A stretch of DNA of 64,000 nt from positions 1-64,000 of the forward strand of contig BGZK01001555.1 in assembly GCA_005406025.1 (NCBI GenBank). Reading direction: 5' to 3'. The notes beneath the pieces are model-generated. The model had not been told where the DNA came from, did not search any database, and was given only the letters and a program-made list of their open reading frames with translations. Origin of the DNA: Eumeta japonica (Eukaryota; Arthropoda; Insecta; Lepidoptera; Psychidae). A program made the translations under genes and the position numbers. Below are positions 9,472 to 21,835 of the stretch, in pieces (position 1 is the stretch's first letter; each line of letters starts with the position of its first letter).

Positions 9472-12354
9472 CTGCAAAACACATACACACACATTTGTAG
9501 TCGACGTAGAGCGTTCCGTAAAAGAAGCTCTTTTTCAGTTCAACAAGACTGCAAAAATATTCCATTTTCGTGTCGGCGAGATCCTGAAGGCGTGTCTTTA
9601 GAATGGTTTTAGCATACGTATTAGTTTAAAACCGATTGAATAAAAAACATTTTGTGTACCAACTTCTAAAACATCGATCACTCCAGTTGCAACCACATAA
9701 AGGGGTGTGAACACCATAAAATTCATATTTAAAAAAAGGATCATCAACGAGATTTACGAACACCGGGAATCCTAAAAACACCAACGACTGCCGTAGGGCC
9801 AGTGCGAAATTGTACGTATGTGCTTTTTGAGATATTTTCAAAGAGACTCTGCTTTTACCAATATCAATCAATAAAAGAATTATAACGATTGGCATTAAAA
9901 ACCCCACGCTTTTTTACAATAAAAAATATATTTTTTGTTAATCACTCAATCTCTTAATTTAAATTTATTGAAAATATTTTCTACTTTTTAATTGGATATA
10001 CGCAAAACGTGTTTTCTAGTTTTTTTTTTAAACCATTATTTATTTTTAGCATAAGATTATGCTTTGGTGATTCCTGAAAATATTTTTAATACCATGTTTT
10101 TCAGGTGTCACTGACTGCAAAGACTATAGGACCCGTTCAGGTTACCGCGTGATGTTTATGGTTGCCAATGCTATTTTACTGCTCCACATGGGGGAGAACA
10201 AAAGTTCAATTTGAGCTAGTCTCATATATACGGCGTCGAAGACATATTTCAGGGCTTCGTGATCACTTAAGCAACCTCACAGGGTTAATTCGTCCGCGTG
10301 TGTTGATTGTGAATCAAAAACGGAGATAATGATTTTTTCTTTTATATACAAAATAATATTCGTCTAAAATTGTTCAATAAAAAATCTTCAAAAATGTATA
10401 TTGGATTATTAAAAGTACCCGATTCGATAGATCCGGTGATTCGGTGTAACTAGCAATAAGATCAAAGTTATTATATATTATATAAGATCTATAAAAAAGA
10501 GAAGATGCAGAGTTCTGCGCTCAAAAACGGCCGCAGTAACGAGTGCTAAAACAGACAGTCGAGTACTCGTTGCATTCCATGCAATTTCGTCGGACCGTCC
10601 GTTACGACATCGAAGTGTTTTGTTAAAATATGCAAAAATAACACGTAAAAAGCTATGAAAAAGGATGGTATTTCTTATTTTCGACAAGTAAAGTTTAGTT
10701 TATTTATAATAGGTGCTCTTTCATGTATTATAATGAGTATTTTGTATTTCTTCACTTAAAATAGCGTCAAAAGCCGAAATATAAACCGCCTTAAAGGAAA
10801 TAGATCTAAGCAACACCGATCTCTCATAGCGTTGTCACATTATTCGGTCGCTTAATAATAGAGACTGTTCTTATACTAATGGATTCGCTTATTTATTTTT
10901 TTAGTTATTATTTATTTTATATTTATACAAATCTTAAAATTACCTCTAAAGGGAAATCATAGAATAAATTAAATCCATTCCAAAAAAAAATGTTTATTAT
11001 ATTTGAATTTCTTTTTTAGCAAATTATATATATGTACTATGTTCTTCAAAATACGTTAATGTTTAAGGAATGGTCATCTTATTTTATTATATAAATAATT
11101 AGAAAGCTTTATATTACTATATTCAATGCACTTTAGAAATGGTCAAGTTCTATCATGTATATTTTCACCCACGTTATCATATTAATTTTAATCTTAGGTG
11201 ATTACTACATTAAGTTTTATTATGAAATAAAATATATTATAACTCTCTTCACACTTTTAATCAAAAAATAAAGATTTAAAATAATATCATACCACGCAAT
11301 TGAAGCCTTCTTTTAGAATAGCACATGCAAATTATTACAAAATAGGACTTATTGTTTTCCAATAACAAAATGATCCGTACTTGTTCTCCTTGCATTTAAA
11401 AAAATGACGCTTATATTATGGCATTTCGGTTGAACTGTTAGATGATAAGAAATGTTCCTTCTCTTCTTTTTATTTGCCACTGCAAAATGGTATCGTAAAA
11501 TGTGAGACGGAGATTTTTCGCCGTGAATTTAGTATGCGTCTGTGCATCTTCTCTTTTTTATACTTTTATTATCTATGGTCAAAGTAAAAAAACATTTAAA
11601 AAGCACTTATTAATGTAATTAAGAACATATATGTGAAAATGACCACGTTTCGCCTCTATTTTCGTACAGGATTATTATCGTGCGCGCATAACGAGTCATG
11701 AAATAACAAATCGGGGCGCCGTACACAGTTTTGAATATACTACTATTCCGATGAATATTTTTACTTCGATAGAGCTGACACGGGAAAAAGAAAGATTATT
11801 TAATTTATATTTCGATATTCAAATTACACACACAAATATATTTTCTTTTTAATTCTTTTTTTTAATTGTTATTTTTATCGTATGATACTTCTGAACCTAA
11901 TAAAAAGTTTCTTCAACTACTCACATGAAAAGAATTGACAAGGCATCTCAACGAACAATGCTGAATTATTTTTAGTAAGTCGATATTTACACCGTTAAAT
12001 AAAAATATTCTCGGATTTTATTTTCTAACATTTTTTATGCATACAAAAAAATCATCCGAAAGAATCAATATGAAAACCAGGTCTCACGTTGCTTTCATCG
12101 TACACCTATAACAAAATACAAGGCCAAGCACGGCCGGGATACGTTGTTGTATTATGGGGCACTAGTGCCTACTTTCGAGCTCCATAATCAGCAGGGCTAG
12201 CCAGGTGGCTTTCATTAGCGTGAACGTTCGTAAAATAGAAAATTAAATGTATGGGATTGACGTTAGTTGAAGTACGACATCTCGTTTGCTTAAGTCAATC
12301 CCGTACATATAAAAATCTGCCTAATTCACTTTCTAACAAGGATATCTCCATTAC
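9472..12354 (-). other. fra intron within Ig1 (2.9 kb)
   Basis: The intron runs from donor GTAATG at 12354 to acceptor CAG at 9474-9472. It is AT-rich throughout (especially 10700-12050). I found no second coding region, no clear transposon and no RNA gene. Confidence 0.7.
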
Positions 12355-12476
12355 CGTCGGCGGGCGGGCGCGGCACGCCAGCGCCACCCGCCCGCCCCAC
12401 GGCGCCAGCACGTCGGCCGGCTCCGCCGCCAGCCGCACGCCGTCCTCGTCCGCATCGGCAGCGCCGCCGGCTCCGC
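12355..12476 (-). CDS. fra: frazzled exon: start of Ig domain 1 (mature N-terminus)
   Basis: A 122-nt exon with acceptor CAG at 12479-12477 and donor GTAATG at 12354. Two leading bases (GC) complete a codon from a missing upstream exon that must end in phase 1; it leaves in phase 0. It reads GAGGAADADEDGVRLAAEPA then DVLAPWGGRVALACRARPPT. The acidic, Gly/Ala-rich start probably follows the signal-peptide cleavage site. EPADVLAPWGGRVALAC matches EPSDTVTNRGGNVILDC of neogenin Ig1 and gives the first disulfide cysteine. It is the most upstream exon I can prove. The exon is strongly GC-rich. Confidence 0.88.
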
Positions 12477-13997
12477 CTGAAAACAGTATTATCATTTTCT
12501 TCAATAACTACACAATTATGGAACCACTATAATAACTATTGCTATACGCTTTCAACGCCAGCGACAGATATAAAAAGTTATCAAGTGTCCTGCCCTCACG
12601 CCAAGCAGTGATATATTAGTGATAAGCAAAACGGAATTTTTTGGGGTACGTATAAAATAATTATGAATATTTTATATATTTATGTAAAATAAACAATGTA
12701 AAGAATAAAGTAAATTATATAGAAATATCTTTCCAAACCGATAAAGATCTTAAAATGTGTTTTAGATTTTGTATTTTTTTTTTGTATTTTTTCATATCTT
12801 CGAAATTATATCATTCGTACCCACGCAACACCACGAACTGACATATATGTTCAATAGTGATGTGTCACTGTCGGAGTAAATAAAACAATAGATAATTTCT
12901 TATTAGTGTCTTAGTTAACGAAATTAAAAAAATTGGAAACATTATTTATTACGAATTACATCACGATTGAATAATTTCTGAAAATAAAACGAGATATAGT
13001 TTGTTACGACTTTAATAAGCGGGACGTCTAAATCAAGTTTGGATTAATCATTTTGAGTATCAAACCGTATACCAGTATAATTTTTTTATTTAAATTAATT
13101 AATGCAAAAAAAATAAAATAAAAACTGTAAAAACATTAAAATGTTTGCGAAAATAAGCGTGCACAAACATGGACTTGTATGTTTAAGTTCTTGTTCTATT
13201 AATTGCACACAATAAGAAATTCTGCAATTATTGTCCATATAATTACTGCTTGATATCATTTGACAATATCGTTATTCATGGTTGGATTTTATGTCAATCT
13301 GGTTTTCTTCATCTGTTTTCATATTGGATGATTTGCTTAACATTGTGACTACTAAAATTGACGGCGACCTTTCTTGACTATCCAATAAAATACTGCGTGA
13401 ACAACGCCGTTTTCTATTTGACCGATATAATAATATGACTATCGTAATAAATTTTCCATCATAAAAATACATTTTCTATTGTCGAAAAAATTGAGATAAA
13501 TGTACACAAATTTAATGAGTTTATATTTACTGTTATTTTTCTCCATAATTAATGTTCTTTACTTGGAATTAACGTACAGTCATACCAAAACTCACAAAGT
13601 AATGCTAGACTAACGCTAACTTTGTTTTAACTGAATATCTAGGAATAAAACAGGAAAAGACATTTATTATTGAATTTTTGTTATCATACGATGTCAATAT
13701 CCGATATGAAAATAACCATTTTATTTCTCTGTTTTATGAGATGCAGAATATCAACATAGTGTATTTTTATTTCCTAACAAATATTATAAATAGATATAGG
13801 TAACTTTTGTGTAACAATTATGGTTATCGAATAGAGATTATTTAAGTTATTATCGATTTTTCTTGTACAACACTATTTTCGTGCTGGTTGAAACCTGCTC
13901 GTCTGTAATATTTAGTTAATTTATTCATTACGGCCAGCGACACCGATTGTAATATACGTTACACTGCACGGAACTCAGTTTACATTATTATGTTCTA

Positions 13998-14130
13998 TTT
14001 TAATACTAGCGACCCGCCCCCGGCTTCGCATGGATAGCAGTAATTATCTATAGCCAGATAACTTCGGATGGATGGATGGGAGCAGTCATGTGACGAAGTT
14101 TCAGAAGATATCTAGATGTGCTTTACTACG
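13998..14130 (+). repeat. short interspersed repeat end (actagcgacccgcccccggc)
   Basis: The phrase tactagcgacccgcccccgg followed by cttcgcatgg resembles a very common type of lepidopteran repeat terminus. A weak relative is at 28006 (actagcaacccgg). Only the terminus is recognisable and the body has decayed. Confidence 0.4.
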
Positions 14131-15664
14131 CCCACGAAAATATGACACAAAATTACCAAAAATAACGACAAATAATTGTATTCATCCGGTTTTGTAAAAG
14201 AAATAAAAAGTTGAAAGTCTGTAAGGGAAAATAAAAAAAAATATAGAATTCATTAATTTTCATTTCTAAAATAAATTTTATCGAACGATTCACCGCAGTG
14301 TTCTGTGTACTCAAAAGCGATCGGCGTGTGATGACGCCGCAGGCGGCGAAAAGGTTAAATGAACGCAAATCTCAACAATGTAAATTCCCCCAAACGAAAA
14401 AATTTTTACAGGAGCAATATGCAGACTATAAGCCACTAAAAGCCCCATTCAGAGTGGGGCGTTGTCATCGAGGGTCCGCGGTCGTGGTCGAGTTCAGGAG
14501 GCAAATCGATCTCTTGTTACAGACAAATCGAACGAACTCGATACAAATTAAACCATAAATCTTGTGCCAAGGAGGGCGGATTGAGCCTTTGACGCCGGAA
14601 GTTGTCACCGCTTTGGTGACACTTTGTTAGTTTGCTCAAATAAGGTAACTTCTTTTTTCACTTGCCAGCGCCGACATGCTCTAGACAAATAAACTCACTC
14701 ATTGTTAACTGGTAAGAATTAATTCTTAAAGCAAAGTTTATACATCGACCCCTTTAATAATTATTAATACTGTACAAGATGTGCATAATTAATTATATCC
14801 GTTCGCTGAGATATGAGAGAAGCGGCACATAATCGTTATAGTAATATGCACTATTTTTCAACATTCCAAAACATCACAACTCGAATACTTTATATAATAA
14901 TTATGAATTATTAAGCATTATAGATGTTATACAGACATCGATAACATATCTAATTTCAGCAAAAAAAAAAAGAAACCATCTACCGTACCTGCCAAAGAAA
15001 CAAAACCGTCTATTTCACAATAACACGCAATGTATTACATATTTTAATGCATTTCGGCAATAGCATTATATAAGTTCCTCTCGATGTGGTTGCATCGCCT
15101 GAAAGTCACTGCCGTAAATCGACGAAAATCACAACCCGATTTTAAAGCGATTACATAATTGTTCCATTTCGTGTGCTGATGTCAGAATATTTCAACAATT
15201 CTTTAAGTTTGAAAGTATTTCAGAGTAAGAGCTGTCAGATATTTTATGCTAATTGTCAGATATCGTTGACAGACAAAATTTCGAACAGAAAGTAGGTTCA
15301 AGCGATATTCATAGCATTATACTTGATTCGTTTTATTAAATGAAACATTATGACAGTGACGTTTTTATAATACAGCACAAATATAACAAATTTACTGTTT
15401 CAATTTTAATTTGTACCGGCGAAATTGAATACCCCAGGATGTGCAAAACAATCAAAGCTTTCTTTCACAGCCTGTAACGTGAAGTTACAAGATTTACAAG
15501 TGTACACTTCCACAAGTGTCGGTATTTATAAGAACAATATATGCAAAACTTCATCAACGAACGCATGCGTGAAAATGCCATACTTCTAATGGAGACGTTG
15601 CCGCTCTGTCGCAAACAAAGCGATTAAGGAGCACAGCGAATCACACCCTTGGAATGTTGAATTT

Positions 15665-15745
15665 GAAGGAATTGCTTGACCGCGACCTTGAACTTAACTG
15701 ACCTTTGTTTGAAAGGTTGAACTTAAATGACCTTCACAGATCGTT
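15665..15745. promoter_or_regulatory. cluster of nuclear-receptor half-sites
   Basis: Within about 80 bp there are cgaccttga (reverse TCAAGGTCG, an FTZ-F1/ERR-type extended half-site), tgacctttg (reverse CAAAGGTCA) and tgaccttca (reverse TGAAGGTCA). Two further near copies, ttgaacttaactgacc and ttgaacttaaatgacc, repeat the same spacing. Motif clustering is what I see; binding and enhancer function are inferred. Confidence 0.35.
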
Positions 15746-17669
15746 ATCGTCGTTAATTATATGCAGTTTAACATTAGTGTGTACAAGGTCTATAAATAGA
15801 AATTCAATAAGTTTTATAGTTACCAACGTACAGGTAAAGAAGAAATTAAACTCCTTCGTATACATATCGTAGTATTTAGTTCATACTTCTTAATACACAT
15901 TATCACACTGCTGCTATATTAATTAAAAACAATAAACTTAACAATAACAAAATTGAAAACTACACGAAGTAAAAATTTAACATTCTCTTTTAATGTCAAA
16001 ATAAACAACTAAGTCAAAATATTCGGGTAAATTAGTAAACGTCATTTTTAAATCGAATACATTGTCTCAATTATTTCATAAAATACTACAGTTTATAAAT
16101 TTTATTAATTGACCACTTTATTAATAATAATAATCCCATTTCTTGTGATACAGCAATAAGAATTGCCAAATAATTTTACTTTGTAAGCCGATCTTTAAAT
16201 TCATGTAATTAGATATATTAAGAACTATCCGGACACGATATGAAGTCAAGTCGGTTTCAATGCTTTCAGACGTACGTTAGTGCTCCCGGCGGGTGTAATT
16301 GGCATAGGTCCAGGGAGGGGGCGGAATCGCATCTTTCACCCCGTTCTGGGTCGTGTCATATTTTTACGATTGGAACGGACACCGCAGAGATAAAATCATC
16401 ATTTTTCATCAATGCAAGACGTTACAATAGCTATATTTTTAGAATATATTATTAGTATATATAAAGCACCATCGGCATGGGGACAACAAATTGGAAAGCT
16501 CCAGATAAGCTATCTCTCAAACGAGCAAGCCACGCGCCGGCAGGTCTTGATGATTCATGAATATGTTACGGCGAGAGGCGGCAGGCATCGCTGTATAATG
16601 AGGCTCATCACCTCGGGCCAATACAGCCAACTTCAATATTGTACTATGCGGTTAGATATCAACTCAATTTTCATATTTCAGCTTAGATATTTTAGTACGA
16701 GAGCGTGCAACGCGAATACAAGGATTTCTATCTGAAATTCTCTCTCGAAAACGTTACTAGCTCTTAGACTATTTGTTTCACGTACATGTTCTATGAATAA
16801 TTTGTGTGTTAGCCCTTAAACGGTTAGACAGTCCGACGTTCGGAATACTAATTTATTAATAATCGTACGAGTTCCTTCGGGATTCTGTACGTACACCGCT
16901 CTCAGCGTAGTTCAATAGAAATTATGTAATTTTGCCTAGAAATACCGAGTAGACAGGTTTAGTCTACAGTTTTATATTTAATGAATAACGCTGATATTTA
17001 ATTCTTTTGATAAAAATCCAATAACGCTGAGCGAGAAATAAACCCTTCGGTGTAAACAAACACCTAATGCTCCGTATTGCTTTAGAGACGGCAAACTTAT
17101 ACAGACAGTCGGTCTTCACCACCCTACTCGTATGGAAAGACGCACACTTCCCAATACCCGCGTTCGTGCACAATTCTAAATATTATGACAGTCGTAGTAC
17201 CTATTTCGACGTATTACCTATACGTTTGAACGACCACAACAAGCCGCAGCGGGCGCCCACCCCGTGAGCTCCGATATCGCTGAGTGACCACACGTTAAAA
17301 TTCGACAGATATACCACATAATTACTCAAAAGACGCGTCTCCAACAAGTATTATACTCGTGTAATCATCGGAGAACTCAAGCGAAGAGGAATACGAAAAG
17401 GAAGTTAACAAAGCACTCGTAGTATCCTGTAATATACCTAGACTCTTATTAGGTATGTATGAAATCTCCTAATCTCTCGCATCTCGTTGTTACTATTACG
17501 CTGCTAGTTCTTCAGAATAAACAATGCGATACCGACCAATAGTGAAATAGTTCACCATGTAACGGAGCCGATAAAACTCATCTTTCTAAGAAAAAAAATC
17601 GAAATACCTCAAACACCGGTAGATGAAAGAAAGGTTGTTAGTGTTAATATTGACATCGGGAGTGGTGTG

Positions 17670-17960
17670 GCGGGGTCGTATCGGCCAACTTGCCTGGAGC
17701 ACGAAAATTAGGCCGACTCGAGCGGTGAAATATCACAGTCTCACAGAATGTGGACGTGATGAAAAAACTTCCGCCGTTGTATTTCGTCTAGTGAGTGAGA
17801 GTTCCGGTGGCTCACTCCCCTTCTCAATCTTCCATTGACCCGATCCCCTCCATTAGATATCCTATTGCCCTCCAAAAGACTGGCAATGTACTGATGACTC
17901 CTCTAGGGTGGCGTATGCATGGGCGGCGATGACCATCTTCTCTCTGATGGCTCGCCTGCA
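17670..17960 (+). repeat. R1-rep family copy 2
   Basis: It shares with copies 3 and 4 the ordered blocks cgagcggtgaaatatcacag, gtgagtgagagttccggtgg, the tccattagatatcctattgc block, aagactggcaatgtactgat and a catgggcggcgatgacc segment followed by ctctgatgg. Similarity to 20400-20645 and 21560-21835 is visible over the whole length. It does not code. Confidence 0.7.
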
Positions 17961-18021
17961 TGTTAGCCATTCGACTACGTTATGAAAAGAAAGATCAAGA
18001 GGAAGGAAATTTTGACACTCA

Positions 18022-18062
18022 CCTTTCAGTGAACATACATAAATAGAGATTTTAAACACCAT
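18022..18062 (-). other. weak candidate for the missing fra start exon
   Basis: On the minus strand an ATG at 18062 opens MVFKISIYVCSLK and runs into a strong donor (AAAG then GTGAGT) in phase 1, the phase required by the Ig1 exon at 12476. The hydrophobic run is short for a signal peptide (about 11 residues). Nothing else supports it, so chance is a serious alternative. Confidence 0.15.
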
Positions 18063-18502
18063 TGAAATTTGAATTGGGACGTTTGAAATTTACCTACAAT
18101 ATAAAGAAAAGATTTAGGAAGTGTAAACTTCTTTAGGCGCGTTTGGCATTTTTTCAGATAGGAAAAAACCATTGAACTCGCGACACTGTTACCATTACCG
18201 TAACCGACACCTCTGTATATTAGTATCTACATATATTGGCCCGTTTACACGAGAGTTGGGTTTGGTTTGAAACACATGGACAATATAACTATATACAATA
18301 TAAACGTATATTGTGTATACGTACAACACAGAAATATATTCATGTCGGAACTTTTGGTATTATATTTGTAAATTTACGTTTTAAGCTGTAGATTGCAATT
18401 TTTGTATGTAAAATAATATGCATTATTTTTCATGTACGCGCATTAAATGAAAACTGTAACATATTTTTTGTAGTAATAGTTTATAATAATTAATATAAAA
18501 AA

Positions 18503-19135
18503 AAACCGGACAAGTGCGAGTCGAACTCGCCCACCGAGGGTTCCGTACAAATTTACGGTACATATTATAAATAGTTCAGGAATCGAACCTCATAGTTTTT
18601 TTCGAGATTTTCTTCTTGTGATTTAATGAAAAACATACGGCTTTCAGATTTTTTCTTCTGTAGAAATTAGTAAAAGTTTTAAAAAATCTATAGAGATTTT
18701 GTTACCCATACAATTATGACCGCACATATCGTTGTTCAACCTTGATGATTGATTACGTACTTAAAAAAATAAACACTATATTTTTCATGACTTAATTAAA
18801 AATGTATCATTTTCACATTTTTTCCTATACTTGTAGTATAAGACGGTGTTACTTGCCAAATTTCATAGTTTTAGGTGAACGGACAAATACCCTTTAATTT
18901 GGATTCCCTTGAGAGTGTTAAAATACACGTTTTTTGTGGAATAAACTGCTGTATCTTTTTTTCATGTTTACTTAGATGTTTGATATTTTCACAACTTCAA
19001 GGGACTGTACACTTGAGTATAAACTGGATACCTTCACGAGCTCCCGAGATAAAGGGTCTTGACAGACGGACGGACGGACAACAAAGTGATCCTATTAGGG
19101 TTGCGTTTTTCCTTTTGAGGTACCTACGGAACCCT
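18503..19135 (+). repeat. lepidopteran interspersed repeat (ccggacaagtgcgagtcgaa...gacggacggacaac...ggaaccct)
   Basis: It begins accggacaagtgcgagtcga then actcgcccaccgagggttcc. It ends cttgacagacggacggacgg with acaacaaagtgatcctatta and tacggaaccct. This head and tail are widespread in lepidopteran genomes. Here the element is about 630 bp and has no coding capacity, so it is a non-autonomous element. A related tail lies at 19840-19912 and a related complete copy at 59988-60775. Confidence 0.7.
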
Positions 19136-19639
19136 AGGCACTTTATTTAAAAGTATTAAACAATAATATATTTCCTGACGATTTTAAAAATACGCCCGTA
19201 ATTCTTCAAATTTTTACTTCTGTCGGCGCTCCCAGAAAGCCATTTTTTTATTAATATCGGATTTAGATACTTGACTCACCAAAAAAACATTGTTACTCTA
19301 TTAATGATACTTAAGAAGTGTCAAAAATTACAGATTTGAAAATGATTAATGGATTCCAGATTGAGATTCAATATTCAGATTTATTCAATTTCCAATAAGT
19401 CAGTTCAAATGCTAGGCTTTCTCATAGCGTTTGCAGGTATTTTCAAAATCCTAGAGTTAAAATAATACCGTACAGCGCACCAAATTAAATAGAATATAAC
19501 ATTGCACCGTCTTAGACACTTTAATACGCAAACTTTGTCTAGAAGAAGACAATCAAGAGAGTGTTTTTTCTAATTTACTAATTGCAAATTAGCGAGAGAT
19601 ATTTAAATCGTTCGGAACCCTAAGGCGAAAAAGTGTTTT

Positions 19640-19912
19640 CGTACAACCGCGACGCTTTGAATGAGCTATCCAACGCACCCCCACCGTGGGGCAGACGAGG
19701 TAAAATCCATTTCCATTTTACACGTGTGAGAAACAGCCTAAAAAAATTGTTTCATGATATTATTTTACCACTTCGTCGTGACGATCGACGCATGTACCCG
19801 TGCTAAATCGTAGCTTTTTTGTATAAAGAGTTTTCGAGCTGAGCCATGGACAGCCAGGCGGACGGACGGACATAGCGAAACTATAAGAATTCTTTGTTGA
19901 CTACGGAAGCGT
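19640..19912 (+). repeat. tail fragment of a gacggacggac-type repeat
   Basis: The stretch gacagccaggcggacggacg followed by gacatagcgaaactataaga is the tail of the family seen at 59988-60775 (gacggacacgacgaaactat aagg). The 5' part is degenerate and its start is only approximate. Confidence 0.5.
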
Positions 19913-19966
19913 AAAAAAAAACGTTACTTTTAGCCGTTAATTACGTTAAAAAAAAAACGTTACTTT
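19911..19966. repeat. 36-bp direct repeat
   Basis: taaaaaaaaacgttactttt and, 36 bp on, taaaaaaaaaacgttacttt form two near-identical units joined by agccgttaattacgt. This is a small tandem duplication directly after the repeat tail. Confidence 0.6.
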
Positions 19967-20399
19967 GCGTCGTAAATTAAATATTTAGTTTTAGTTTATA
20001 AATTTCTATGTTTCGTTTTTAATTTTATGTAAAATATTATAAATTAGTCACCGTCTACGATTGCCGTGGCGACCTACAAATGAGGTAACAGTTATTTTGT
20101 GCTTATACTATGTTTTTAAACGTAGCGTTGTGCGTCTTGTTGGTGATCCAATAAAACAAAATAAACAAATAAATACTTGCGCCAAACTAAGCCTACCCAG
20201 TATTAGAATAATGACAGAACATTGAGAAAAAATAACTTTTTTAAATATAGAACTTTTTAAGTTATACACTCAAGACAAAAGTTGGGTGGTTAATTAAAAT
20301 ATACACTTTACTTCGTCCAAACTTTAAAGCAAATTATGAATAAATAATAAAATATAATATTCTAAAAGGAAAACTGCATGTCTAGCAGCAGCACGTAAA

Positions 20400-20645
20400 T
20401 GGGCCAGCTCGACCGTTGAGATACCACGCTCTCACTGAACACGGACGTGAAGTAACGGCTTGCGTTGTTGCCTTTCGTCCAGTGAGTGAAAATTCCGGTG
20501 TCCCACTCTCACCTTCATCAGTCCACTCGTCGCTACATCAGATATACTATTCCTTTCCGAGAGGTCGGCCGTCCGCTGGTGACCCGTCTGCGATTACGAA
20601 TATCCATGGGCGGCGGTGACCGCTTGCTGTCTAGTGGCTCACGTG
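20400..20645 (+). repeat. R1-rep family copy 3
   Basis: It shows the block order of the family: gagataccacgctctcactg, gtgagtgaaaattccggtgt, a degraded catcagatatactattcctt, then atccatgggcggcggtgacc and tgtctagtggctcac. Same orientation as the copies at 17670 and 21560. Confidence 0.7.
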
Positions 20646-21070
20646 TTAGTTTGCTTCTTGAAAATACTGTACGAAAAACAAAACAAAAACAACGTCAAAC
20701 AAAATGTCACACACGTTTCGTAGCTCCACAAGCATAATATGTTTGATAAAGTGCAAAACATCTTTCTCTCGCGTGCGGTGAGCGGCCCCGCCTGCCGGAA
20801 TATCCGAGCGAAGTCGTGCCGCCAGGTGTCGACACCGCGCCGGAATGTAAATCGCGCGTGCCGTGTGCGTACCCCGTGCGCTGCGCCCGCGCGCCGGCCG
20901 GCGGAATGCCGCCCGGCCGCCCGCCCACCGCGCCCGCGAGGCGCAAGACCGCCGAAGGAAGGGCAATTGTTACACATCCTTAGTTTCGATTTGTGAGTGC
21001 GTTTTATGATAGCGAATCCTGAAAATATCAAGTTTCGCAAAGAATAAAAATGCATTAATAACGCCACCAT
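20646..21070 (-). other. GC-rich island with overlapping open frames
   Basis: GC-rich core at 20770-20965, strikingly different from its flanks, with open frames of 79-143 codons on the minus strand and one of 85 on the plus. The residues are Arg/Ala/Gly-rich, as expected for translated GC-rich DNA, and no domain is visible. It could be a 5' untranslated exon or a CpG island upstream of fra. I have no evidence that it codes. Confidence 0.3.
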
Positions 21071-21349
21071 TTTTAGTTACCGCACTGGCAAGTATTTTGA
21101 GACGATGGGAAAAAAAACAGTAAAAGAATAAAAAGTGGTAATATCAAAATATTGTAAATTCTTTAAATGTTATGACATATATCAAATGTTACATTGTACC
21201 TACGAAATAGAGAAAAAAAAACTACTTTAGTCCATTTAGGTACCTAATAAATATTAAGTTGATCGTTATAAATATATTTGAATCAGCTCCCGTCTCGCCC
21301 GGCCCGTGTTAATTAACCCTGACCCTGATGCCATTATCTATCCCGACCT

Positions 21350-21505
21350 TGATTTCGATCCATCTTCCTCTTCGTCTCCGTCCCCCCTTTCACACTTTCC
21401 CTCTCTCTCTATCTCCCAATCCATATCTCTCTCCCCTACTCTCTTGTATTTTATTTTTCTCCTCCACTTCTCCTTTTCAATCTCTATCGCCCTCCTTCTA
21501 GCCCT
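21350..21505. repeat. polypyrimidine-rich low-complexity tract
   Basis: About 155 bp of C/T-biased sequence (tccccctttcacactttccc and ctctctctctatctccc), ending before a family repeat at 21560. The open frame across it is low-complexity. Confidence 0.8.
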
Positions 21506-21559
21506 CCCTCGCCAAGCAAAGCGTATAAATAAACATTTAAATAAACATATGATTATATT

Positions 21560-21835
21560 AAACCGATCGGTGAGGTATCAGATTTCCATAAAATATAGAC
21601 GCTTCTGCATTTCGGCCAGCGAGCGAGAGTTCCGGTAGCCCTCTACTCGTCCATCAAATATCCTATTACATCCTAAAAGTTCTGATGGTCCACTCTGTCT
21701 CTATTAGACATTCTATTACTTCTTTAAAGGCCGGCAACGCACTAGTCACCCCTGTTGTGAGTGTCCATGGACAGCGGTGATCTCCTACTCTCTGATGGTT
21801 CGAATGCGTTCTCAGGCTTTCAGAAGTATTAAATA
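21560..21835 (+). repeat. R1-rep family copy 4
   Basis: It contains atcggtgaggtatcagattt, gcgagcgagagttccggtag, tccatcaaatatcctattac, aaggccggcaacgcactagt and gtccatggacagcggtgatc followed by tctctgatggttc. This is the same ordered set of blocks as copies 2 and 3. An internal segment is duplicated (atcaaatatcctattac and again attagacattctattac). Confidence 0.7.

Larger units (their letters stand above)
12477..17660. other. long non-coding stretch upstream of the Ig1 exon
   Basis: On the minus strand this is the intron preceding the Ig1 exon. It is mostly AT-rich. It contains a short repeat end at 13998-14130 (actagcgacccgcccccggc), and a less AT-rich non-repetitive stretch at 14300-14640. 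A nuclear-receptor-like motif cluster lies at 15665-15745. The block 16240-16700 contains facing GATA motifs (agataagctatct at 16503-16515). No credible coding exon was found. Confidence 0.6.

Noticed and set aside
20639..21070. 143-codon minus-strand frame in a GC-rich island
   Set aside because: Arg/Ala/Gly bias with equally long frames on the other strand; no domain and no splice signals that match fra's phase.
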